Below are positions 56,820-64,000 of a stretch of 64,000 bases of DNA, piece by piece. This DNA is from Aliamphritea ceti. GTDB taxonomy: Bacteria; Pseudomonadota; Gammaproteobacteria; Pseudomonadales; Balneatricaceae. The notes beneath the pieces were generated by a model. The model worked only from the letters and a program-made list of their open reading frames with translations. It was not told the DNA's origin and did no database searches. Location: NCBI RefSeq assembly GCF_024347215.1, contig NZ_AP025282.1, forward strand, positions 930,001 to 994,000, given 5' to 3'. The first letter of the stretch is position 1; each line of letters opens with the position of its first letter. The position numbers were made by a program, and so were the translations under genes.

Positions 56820-57629
56820 TTAATCGCTCTGTTTTGTGCTGATGAAATCACTGATGCGGATAAAATCCTGCAAGCTGAGACGTTCAGGGCGAAGGCCCGG
56901 ATCGATATCGAGAGCTTGAATATCATCGGCGCTGATCAGCGGTTTCAGATTATTTCGTAAGGTTTTGCGGCGCTGACCAAAAGCGGTTCTGACGACCACT
57001 TCCAGTTTACCAATATCCTGTACCGGGTGTGGGACTTTTTTGTATGGTACAAGTCTGACAATCGCCGAGTCTACTTTAGGTGCTGGGTCGAAAGCTTCCG
57101 GTGGCACGATGAACAGGGGTTCAACGTGGCAATAGTATTGCGCCATAATACCCAGGCGGCCATAGGCACTGTCACCTGGTTTAGCTGCTAAACGGTCTAC
57201 TACCTCTTTCTGTAACATAAAATGCATGTCTTCGATTTGCTCGGCATATGTCAGCAAGTGGAAGATCAGTGGTGTAGATATGTTGTATGGCAGGTTACCA
57301 ACAACACGTAGTTGTTGTGGTGCCTGGTATAACGAGGCGAAATCAAACTTCAGTGCATCGGCTTCGTGAATGTTGAACTTGTCTGCATAACTGAAGAATT
57401 TAGTACGCAAAACAGGAATCAGATCCCGGTCTAGCTCAACAACATTCAGTTGCTGACATTCTGGCAGTAATTCTTCAGTAATTGCACCAAGCCCAGGTCC
57501 AATCTCTACCAGATGCTGGTTTTCCTGCGGAGCAATGGAGCGAATGATCCGGCGTATTATGCCCTGATCCTGCAGGAAATTCTGACCAAAGCGTTTACGG
57601 GCTTTATGGCCGACAGGTTTCTTACTCAT
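56820..57629 (-). CDS. rsmA: 16S rRNA dimethyladenosine transferase RsmA (KsgA)
   Basis: Dimethylates the two adjacent adenines near the 3' end of 16S rRNA. The 269-aa protein has RKRFGQNFLQDQGII, the SAM loop VEIGPGLGAITE, and the catalytic NLPYNIST. Its place after pdxA in the surA operon is conserved from E. coli to Pseudomonas. Confidence 0.97.
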   Translation of the reverse strand: MSKKPVGHKARKRFGQNFLQDQGIIRRIIRSIAPQENQHLVEIGPGLGAITEELLPECQQLNVVELDRDLIPVLRTKFFSYADKFNIHEADALKFDFASLYQAPQQLRVVGNLPYNISTPLIFHLLTYAEQIEDMHFMLQKEVVDRLAAKPGDSAYGRLGIMAQYYCHVEPLFIVPPEAFDPAPKVDSAIVRLVPYKKVPHPVQDIGKLEVVVRTAFGQRRKTLRNNLKPLISADDIQALDIDPGLRPERLSLQDFIRISDFISTKQSD

Positions 57630-57675
57630 GAATTACTTTCCGTTGGATATATCTGTGAATCGCTGAACGCTTTGT

Positions 57676-58677
57676 TCAGCGATTCTGATTACTATGGCTG
57701 GCCATTTCTGCGGCGCAGTCGATCGCTGTAAGTAAGCTACCAGTATCAGCTTTACCGCTACCGGCAAGGTCTAAAGCAGTGCCATGGTCGACAGATGTAC
57801 GAATAATCGGTAGGCCCAGTGTGATATTTACGGCGTTGCCAAAGCCTTTGTATTTTAGAACAGGTAACCCCTGATCGTGATACATAGCGAGCACTGCATC
57901 TGTGTTTTGCAGATATTTGTCCGTGAACAATGTATCTGCAGGTAGTGGACCGGTAAGGTTTATACCTTGTGCACGTAACTCGTCCAGGGCTGGTTCTATT
58001 ATATCTATCTCTTCCCGGCCCATGTGGCCACCTTCACCTGCGTGGGGGTTTAATCCGGCAACAAGAATGCGGGGGTGTGATAAACCAAAGCGTTGTTGCA
58101 AATCCTGATGCAACACTTGAATAACTTCATGCAATAAAGGTGCTGTAATAGCGCCAGGGACATCAACTAATGGTAAGTGAGTAGTAGCCAGCGCGACTCT
58201 TAGCCCTTCAGTGGCAAGCATCATAACAACTTTGTCGCTGCCAGTCAGTGCTTCTAAAAACTCAGTGTGGCCGCTAAAGGGAATACCTGCATCGTTGATA
58301 ATCCCTTTATGAACAGGAGCCGTGATAATCGCATCGAACTCTTTGCTCAGGCAGCCTTTGGTTGCATGAGTTAGGGTAGCTAAAACGTATTCAGCGTTTT
58401 GCTTATTTAACTGGCCAGGCTGTACCTCAGTCATACAGTTAACAGGGTCTACCCATAAGCATCCAGCTGGTGTGCTTCGAGCTTCTTCAGTGTCGTTGTA
58501 TAGACGTATTTCCAGAGGTAAATTGAGTAGCTTTGCACGCTCAGCAAGTATCTGAGGATCAGCGATAGCAATTAACTGGTGCTGGTGGCCTTGCTGAGCT
58601 ATCTGAATACATAAATCCGGGCCGATACCTGAAGGTTCGCCCGGAGTCAGTGCTAGCTTGAACGTTGGTAACAGCAT
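57676..58677 (-). CDS. pdxA: 4-hydroxythreonine-4-phosphate dehydrogenase
   Basis: Enzyme of pyridoxal-phosphate synthesis (DXP-dependent route). The 333-aa protein has GEPSGIGPDL, SGHTEFLEAL, ATTHLPLVDVP, GLNPHAGEGGHMGREE and MYHDQGLPVLKY. The start codon overlaps the surA stop (TAATG on the leftward strand). HemL in the same window is one user of its product. Confidence 0.97.
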   Translation of the reverse strand: MLLPTFKLALTPGEPSGIGPDLCIQIAQQGHQHQLIAIADPQILAERAKLLNLPLEIRLYNDTEEARSTPAGCLWVDPVNCMTEVQPGQLNKQNAEYVLATLTHATKGCLSKEFDAIITAPVHKGIINDAGIPFSGHTEFLEALTGSDKVVMMLATEGLRVALATTHLPLVDVPGAITAPLLHEVIQVLHQDLQQRFGLSHPRILVAGLNPHAGEGGHMGREEIDIIEPALDELRAQGINLTGPLPADTLFTDKYLQNTDAVLAMYHDQGLPVLKYKGFGNAVNITLGLPIIRTSVDHGTALDLAGSGKADTGSLLTAIDCAAEMASHSNQNR

Positions 58678-59981
58678 TACTTCAGCTCAATATAAGCTCT
58701 GGCACGTATTTCCCGTAACCAGTTTTGTAATTCTTCGTTGTACTTACGTTCACGAATACTGGCGCGGGCCTGATTAACCAGCATTTCTTCGCCAATATCT
58801 TGTTCGCGACGATCGGTTACTTCAAGAATGTGCCAACCAAAGCGGGTTTCAAATGGAATGCTCACTTCACCAACTGGTGTCTTCTGCATGGCCTGTTCGA
58901 ACTCAGGTACCATCTGTCCTGACTGGGTCCAGCCCAGATCTCCGCCTTCAGTCCCGCTACCCGGATCATCACTATATTCTTTAGCCAGCTCCGCGAATGG
59001 CTCGCCTAACGCCAGACGGTTATACAGAGATTTTATTTCCCGTAATGTTTGAGCTTTAGAGCGAATTTCGGTTGGTTTAAGCAGAATGTGACGCACTTGA
59101 GTCTGCTCAACCATCTGCACGTTACCTTGCTGGGTATCGTTCACTTTTAGAATGTGGAAGCCGCCAGGAGTTCGAATAGGTGTAGTTACCTGGCCTTTAT
59201 TTAGTAGCTGGATAGCCTGGGCAAATGCGGGAGGCAGTTCAGCCGCTTTTTTCCAACCTAACTGGCCGCCTTTCAGGGCATTGTTGCCGGCAGAGCGAGT
59301 CAGAGCTAAATCCGCAAAGTCTGCACCGTTTTGTAATTCAGTACTGATTTCGGTGGCGGTTTTTTCAGCTTGCTGAATACTCGCAGCGTCAGCCTGCGGT
59401 GGAATAGCTACCAGAATATGGCTCAAATTATATCTTTGTGAAGCGGCCTGTTTGCCCTGATCTGAAGACAGAAAGTTATCGACTTCTTGTTGAGATACGT
59501 TAATTCGGCTGTTAACCAACTGACGTTGCGTCTCAGTGATAAGTAGTTCCTGACGAATCTGATTACGTACTTTTGCGTAGTCCTGACCTTCAGCTATGAG
59601 GGTTTCGCGAAACTGTGCCAAACTCAGACCAGATTGACCGGCAATGCGGTTTAGTGCCGCGTTAAGCTCATTATCACTGACCCGAATGCCGCGTTCGTCG
59701 GCTAACTGCATCTGTACATGGTCTATGATCAGGCGGTTAAGTACTTGCTTGCGTAATGCTTCAGCAGGAGGTTGGGCGGAATTGTTACGGGCCAGACGTC
59801 TCAGGATTATGTTTTCACGGGCTGTTAGCTCGCTTTGCATGATGATGTCGTCATTGACGATAGCAATGACTCGGTCCAGAGAGGTGGCTGCAAAGGCGGA
59901 AACTGATGCGCTAAGCGCAATAGCTGCCAGTGCTGGCTTGATGAGCTTAGCCCTCAAAGGGCCCATATACTTAATAGTCAT
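58677..59981 (-). CDS. surA: Periplasmic chaperone and peptidyl-prolyl isomerase SurA
   Basis: Escorts outer-membrane proteins, including LptD encoded just upstream, to the BAM complex. The start is placed at 59981 (MTIKYMGP), overlapping the lptD end; 59966 is possible. The 434-aa product has a signal peptide (to about AFA), the N-terminal chaperone part with RVIAIVNDDIIMQSEL, and two parvulin domains (YNLSHILVAIP.. and VRHILLKPTEIRSKAQ..) with GWTQSGQMVPEFEQA. Confidence 0.96.
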   Translation of the reverse strand: MTIKYMGPLRAKLIKPALAAIALSASVSAFAATSLDRVIAIVNDDIIMQSELTARENIILRRLARNNSAQPPAEALRKQVLNRLIIDHVQMQLADERGIRVSDNELNAALNRIAGQSGLSLAQFRETLIAEGQDYAKVRNQIRQELLITETQRQLVNSRINVSQQEVDNFLSSDQGKQAASQRYNLSHILVAIPPQADAASIQQAEKTATEISTELQNGADFADLALTRSAGNNALKGGQLGWKKAAELPPAFAQAIQLLNKGQVTTPIRTPGGFHILKVNDTQQGNVQMVEQTQVRHILLKPTEIRSKAQTLREIKSLYNRLALGEPFAELAKEYSDDPGSGTEGGDLGWTQSGQMVPEFEQAMQKTPVGEVSIPFETRFGWHILEVTDRREQDIGEEMLVNQARASIRERKYNEELQNWLREIRARAYIELK

Positions 59982-62592
59982 TTTGTTTTTCACGTTCTTC
60001 AAAACCGGTAATGTTATTGAATAAGCCACTGCCACCTTGGCCGAAAGCGCCTAACCCTTTAAGAACAAACTGCAAATAGATACCGCTGTCGCGTTGAGTA
60101 CTGCCGCTGGGTAAATACTCTCTGGCTGCAATGCGCACTTTCCAACAGCAGTCGGAGTATTCAGCACCTAAGAGTGCCTCAGGGGTCGTTTTGTTCCGAA
60201 TGTCTTCTTGCCAGCGTCCTAAAACACTCCAGTGTTTAGCGACCGGCCAGATAAATGACAGATCTGCCTGCTCCCGTGTGTCTTCTCTTTCGCGGAAGTT
60301 CAGGCTGATAACTTTATTAATGCTTGGAGAGTAACTGAATTTAAGATTATTTTCGATTAAACGGTAGTCACTGGCGTCCAGTTCACTGTCATTGCTGATA
60401 CGAAAAGCATCTGTGACATTCCAGCTGGCTTCGACAGCAAGATTGGAACGATTACTGGTTGATGGAGCAGTGGTGCTAGCCAGTTGTACTTTTCGGTCTG
60501 CAAAGTAATGTGCCTGTGCGATGCCCATTCGGGCTACTTCACTGCCGTTAGCCCGATAAAATCCTGAGCTGAGGCCCAGAGTTGCCTGTTGAGCGTCGCC
60601 AATTTTGTCATAGCCACTGAAGCGGTTTTCCCTGAACAGCGAGCTGTAAGTGAAGCTGTATTCTGAGGTATCAAAATTTGGAATAGCGTCCTGGTTCTCT
60701 TCAGGTACGTAAAGAGCGAACAGGCGTGGTTCCAGAGTCTGGATCATGCCTGCGTCATTGACTGTTCGCTCGAAGCTCAGACCACTGTCGACACTAAACA
60801 CGCCGACTGTGCGGTTGACGCTGCTAGGCTGCCCGTTTACCTGGTCATCCAGGCTGTACTGGGAAGCCCAGAGAGTTGCTTTGGGCGTGACGTGCGCCCA
60901 TGGCCAGCGGAACGGCAAGCTGATAGAAGGCTGCAAATGCGCGCGCTGGCCGTTTACCCGGTTAATACCAGTAAGGTTGGCATTGTCGCGCTCAAACGAT
61001 GTGAAATCAGCAAGATAGCTGAGTTCTGTATCTGTATTTTCAATCAAGTCATACTGGCTACCACTTAAAGTAACTTGTGGTAGTTTCCTGTAAGGACGGG
61101 TTGCCGTAGTTATGGTCTGGTAAGAATGTGCTCTGGCTGTAAGTGTCCAATTGTTTTGAGAATAGCTCGCTTCTGCTAACTGATCGAGGTGATCCTGACG
61201 ATTTACAGTCAGTCCGGTATTCAAGTCGTTGAAGTAATTGTTATCACTGACGCGTGTGTAATCAACATTGGAGCGCCAACCGTTGAAGTTACCTCGGTGC
61301 TGTGCATCAACTAACCAACGGTCCCGGTTAGCTTTGCGGTCATCTGCAAGGAAAGCTGTACTCAATACGTTATGGCTGTAGGCATTCATATATCGCAGTT
61401 CATTATCTAATGACAGGCCTCGGCTGCTGTATAGATGAGGTGTCAAAGTATCGTCAATGTTGGGAGCGATATTGAAATAGTAGGGCGTTGCCAGTTCTAA
61501 GCCGTCCCCATCGGAATACCCTATAGTTGGATACAAGAATCCGGAACGGCGTTTGTCATCGATAGGAAACGTGAAATACGGATAGTAAAAAACCGGGACG
61601 TCACCTATACGAAGCGTAGCATGCTTAGCGGTGCCGAAGCCTTCTTCCGGGTTCAGAATCACTTCGTCAGCATTGATTTTCCAGCTTTCATCACCCGGAG
61701 GGCATTTAGTATACGAGGTGTCCTGAAGATCGATACGTGTGTCAGGTAAACGGGTAATACTTACTGCGGTTCCACGAATATGTTGCTGATGCATGACATA
61801 CTGAGCGGCTTCGAAGCGGGTTTCTTTCGTAGACATATTGGCTTGAGCGTTATCACTAACAATTAATAGTCCCGGTTCTCGGTAGACAACATTACCTTGT
61901 AATGTAGCCAGATTATTTGCTTCGTATAATGTGGCCCTATCACTGTGGATACTCCGGTTACCTTGCTGTACGTGGATATCACCTAATAAAGTTGAAACTT
62001 CGCCAATCTTTGTTTGTGACTGGTCTGCGTTAATGGTGATTTCTTCTTTACCAGCGATTACCTGTGGATATTCAGGTTCTATGTAGCGACCACACTGGCC
62101 ACCTTCTCCTTTTTGCCAGTCCAGGTCTTGTGCTGCAATGTACTGGTTAGAGTGAGTAACACTGCTTGTTTGGACGTTATTAGCTGCATTTTGACCGGTA
62201 GAATTTGGTTGGCTTACTTGTGCTGTTTGTCCGGAGTTTTGGGAATTTGGTTCTGCACATTGCCATTCACCGTTTGCCAGGCCTGTACATTGCCATGCAT
62301 TGTTCGATGTCGTTTTAACAACATTAGTGGTTATTGGGGCAGTAGAGCTAGCCGGAGAAACATTAATACTTTCTTTGCTGTCAGCGGATGCTGAGGTGTT
62401 TAATGGTCGGCTTGGAACGTTAACAGCAGGAGTGTCAGCTGCTACAGGAGTGTCTGAGCCGGTACATTGCCATTCACCGTTTGCTAAAGTCTGACATTGC
62501 CAGGAGTCGGCCGGGGCTGCATAAAGGGAAGGCGACACAACGGCAGCAACTGCCAATGTGAGTAAATATGAAGATTGTCTTTTAAAGGGCAT
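59971..62592 (-). CDS. lptD: LPS-assembly outer-membrane protein LptD
   Basis: Outer-membrane translocon (with LptE) that inserts lipopolysaccharide into the outer leaflet. The ATG at 62592 (MPFKRQSS) begins a proper signal peptide ending near LYAAPAD; the product is 873 aa. After two short Cys-containing repeats (WQC..LANGEWQC twice, about residues 30-120) comes the OstA/LptA-like N-terminal domain with ITINADQSQTKIGEVSTLLGDIHV and then the beta-barrel. KNKTTPEALLGAEYSDCCWKVRIAAREYL near the C-terminus carries the conserved CC pair that forms inter-domain disulfides. Divergent from amgK. Confidence 0.95.
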   Translation of the reverse strand: MPFKRQSSYLLTLAVAAVVSPSLYAAPADSWQCQTLANGEWQCTGSDTPVAADTPAVNVPSRPLNTSASADSKESINVSPASSTAPITTNVVKTTSNNAWQCTGLANGEWQCAEPNSQNSGQTAQVSQPNSTGQNAANNVQTSSVTHSNQYIAAQDLDWQKGEGGQCGRYIEPEYPQVIAGKEEITINADQSQTKIGEVSTLLGDIHVQQGNRSIHSDRATLYEANNLATLQGNVVYREPGLLIVSDNAQANMSTKETRFEAAQYVMHQQHIRGTAVSITRLPDTRIDLQDTSYTKCPPGDESWKINADEVILNPEEGFGTAKHATLRIGDVPVFYYPYFTFPIDDKRRSGFLYPTIGYSDGDGLELATPYYFNIAPNIDDTLTPHLYSSRGLSLDNELRYMNAYSHNVLSTAFLADDRKANRDRWLVDAQHRGNFNGWRSNVDYTRVSDNNYFNDLNTGLTVNRQDHLDQLAEASYSQNNWTLTARAHSYQTITTATRPYRKLPQVTLSGSQYDLIENTDTELSYLADFTSFERDNANLTGINRVNGQRAHLQPSISLPFRWPWAHVTPKATLWASQYSLDDQVNGQPSSVNRTVGVFSVDSGLSFERTVNDAGMIQTLEPRLFALYVPEENQDAIPNFDTSEYSFTYSSLFRENRFSGYDKIGDAQQATLGLSSGFYRANGSEVARMGIAQAHYFADRKVQLASTTAPSTSNRSNLAVEASWNVTDAFRISNDSELDASDYRLIENNLKFSYSPSINKVISLNFREREDTREQADLSFIWPVAKHWSVLGRWQEDIRNKTTPEALLGAEYSDCCWKVRIAAREYLPSGSTQRDSGIYLQFVLKGLGAFGQGGSGLFNNITGFEEREKQNDY

Positions 62593-62726
62593 CCAGCTTA
62601 TCCATTCTACAGCGGAAGTATGTGCTTCGATTTTGTTTATCGCCAAACCGTTATTTCGAGTAATATACGCACTAAAGCGCTGAATGATAAAACATTACGG
62701 CGCATCTATGCTAGAGGATTAAAGTT

Positions 62727-63776
62727 ATGGGACAACGATTGGCCGGGTTACGCGCCTGGGTGGTCGAGATTTGCGCTGCATCAGATATTGATCTGGCGTC
62801 TGACTGGCAATGTGAACCGGTATCGGGTGATGCCAGCTTTCGCCGTTATTTTCGACTAATCAGTGGCACAGAAAGCTGGATCCTGATGGATGCACCTCCT
62901 GAAAAAGAGGCTAGTCTGCCTTTTGTTAAAATCGCCGACAGTTGGTATAGCCAGGGCATAAAAGTCCCGCAAGTGGTTGCTGCTGACTTATCGCTTGGAT
63001 ATATGTTGCTCAGTGATCTGGGTGATGAGCAGTATCTGCAGCAGTTAAATGATACCTCAGCTGATGATTTATATACCCGTGCTCTGGATGAATTATTATT
63101 GATTCAGTCCGCGACTGATGTTGCCGGATTCCCTTTGCCTGAATATGACGCGGCATTATTGCAGCGCGAAATGGAATTGTTCCATGATTGGTTCCTGGAA
63201 GATTTATTAGGCATCACACTCACGCCGGGTGTTGAGCATTTGTGGAAAGATGTTTGCACACTTTTAATTAGTAGTGCCCATTCCCAGCCTCAAGTGGCAG
63301 TACATCGCGATTATCACAGCCGAAATCTGATGCTGTGCGGTGACTCACTGGGAGTTATTGACTTCCAGGATGCAGTTATTGGTCCGGTTACCTATGATTT
63401 AGTGTCGTTATTACGAGACTGTTATATCGCCTGGCCAGATCTGAATGTATACGGTTGGGTTGACCAGTATGCGGCTCAGTTAGAGACAGCGGGTGTGCTG
63501 AAGAGTTTTGATCGAACCGAGTTTTATTATTGGTTTGATCTGATGGGTGTGCAGCGTCACTTAAAAGCCAGCGGTATTTTCGCGCGTCTTAAATTACGTG
63601 ATGGTAAGGATGGTTATCTGGCGGATATTCCTCGCACACTGAATTACATTATTCGTGTATGTTCGCGTTATCAGGACTTACTGACTTTTGCTGCCTGGCT
63701 GACCGATGTCGTTGTGCCTGCGATGTATGAGTCTGAGCATTTTGACGCAGCTCTGTTAGATAAATGGTTTAAATAA
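62727..63776 (+). CDS. amgK: N-acetylmuramate/N-acetylglucosamine kinase AmgK
   Basis: Phosphorylates the anomeric position of MurNAc in the peptidoglycan-recycling shortcut. The 349-aa aminoglycoside-phosphotransferase-fold protein has GDASFRRYFRLI, the catalytic VHRDYHSRNLML (HxD...N) and VIDFQDAVIGPVTYDLVSLLRDCY. Its TAA overlaps the start of murU (TAATG), as in Pseudomonas. Together with AnmK encoded at 26057-27163, the salvage route that bypasses MurA-targeting antibiotics is likely present. Confidence 0.94.
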   Translation: MGQRLAGLRAWVVEICAASDIDLASDWQCEPVSGDASFRRYFRLISGTESWILMDAPPEKEASLPFVKIADSWYSQGIKVPQVVAADLSLGYMLLSDLGDEQYLQQLNDTSADDLYTRALDELLLIQSATDVAGFPLPEYDAALLQREMELFHDWFLEDLLGITLTPGVEHLWKDVCTLLISSAHSQPQVAVHRDYHSRNLMLCGDSLGVIDFQDAVIGPVTYDLVSLLRDCYIAWPDLNVYGWVDQYAAQLETAGVLKSFDRTEFYYWFDLMGVQRHLKASGIFARLKLRDGKDGYLADIPRTLNYIIRVCSRYQDLLTFAAWLTDVVVPAMYESEHFDAALLDKWFK

Positions 63777-64000
63777 TGCGGGCGATGATTCTGGCAGCAG
63801 GTTTGGGAACCAGGATGCGGCCACTTACCCTGACAACGCCAAAGCCGTTAATTAAGGTAGCGGGTAAAGCGCTTGTTGAATATCACATCGAACGGTTAGT
63901 GAAAGGTGGTATCACTGAGTTAGTCATTAACCATGCATGGTTGGGTGAGCAGCTTGAAGCAACGTTAGGTGATGGTGAACCTTATGGTGCTGAAATAGTC
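63776..64000 (+). CDS. murU: N-acetylmuramate-1-phosphate uridylyltransferase MurU, 5' end only
   Basis: Nucleotidyltransferase that makes UDP-MurNAc from the AmgK product. The frame begins at ATG 63776 and is cut by the window end after 75 residues. MRAMILAAGLGTRMRPLT, the sugar-nucleotide pyrophosphorylase motif, and TPKPLIKVAGKALVEYHIERL are clear; the pairing with amgK makes MurU the best call. Confidence 0.9.
   Translation, partial: MRAMILAAGLGTRMRPLTLTTPKPLIKVAGKALVEYHIERLVKGGITELVINHAWLGEQLEATLGDGEPYGAEIV

Overview
The window comes from a marine gammaproteobacterium, most likely of the Oceanospirillales (Oceanospirillaceae-like). Three things point there: the gene order argC-erpA-anmK-M23 peptidase-tyrS-rrn and lptD-surA-pdxA-rsmA-apaG-apaH-glpE-cca / folK-folB / plsY / tsaD / rpsU-yqeY-dnaG-rpoD closely follows the Pseudomonas/Oceanospirillales order; the 16S sequence is typical of gammaproteobacteria; and the cell carries denitrification genes together with several oligopeptide-type uptake genes. 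No transposase, phage gene, integrase or CRISPR array was seen. The genus is not proven from this window.

Region by region. (1) 1-5243: a denitrification block with the 3' end of nirF (heme d1 synthesis), a NirS-type cytochrome cd1 with unusual active-site surroundings, a NapC/NirT-type tetraheme quinol dehydrogenase fused to a second heme-binding domain, and a Dnr-type NO/redox regulator. FNR/Dnr-like boxes stand at class II distance from plausible -10 elements upstream of nirS and of dnr. (2) 5329-17625: a TPR lipoprotein, a periplasmic metallo-beta-lactamase-fold hydrolase, a HAD phosphatase, a Na/Pi cotransporter, a complete dipeptide/oligopeptide-type ABC transporter whose two ATPases are fused, a GcvA-like LysR regulator and an alkaline-phosphatase-superfamily phosphodiesterase. 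(3) 17894-19857: a bufferin-type RiPP locus, MNIO enzyme (DUF692), DUF2063 partner and then a DUF2282 precursor that is interrupted by an in-frame amber codon. (4) 19928-30161: hemL, thiE, a CLC chloride channel, argC, erpA, anmK, an M23 murein endopeptidase and tyrS. (5) 30210-36216: one rRNA operon with tandem promoters, 16S, a single tRNA-Ala, 23S, 5S and a terminator, followed by decayed tandem copies of the 5S tail/terminator. (6) 36438-43047: ppiC, a GNAT, a solute-binding protein, a DsbB/DsbA pair, purEK, a tiny cysteine-rich protein and an acyltransferase. (7) 43100-50363: a CAT-anticodon tRNA followed by tandem 90-bp copies of its own 3' part, then rpoD, dnaG, yqeY, rpsU, tsaD and plsY. 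(8) 50736-64000: folB-folK, lemA with an M48 protease, then the long leftward outer-membrane/RNA-maintenance run lptD to cca, and divergently amgK-murU (cut by the window end).

Most genes are housekeeping. The parts that deserve a second look are the interrupted bufferin precursor, the atypical NirS / NapC fusion with its own Dnr circuit, and two separate stable-RNA loci (5S and tRNA-CAT) that each trail tandem 80-90 bp repeats built from their own 3' ends, resembling the rtT repeats of E. coli tyrT.
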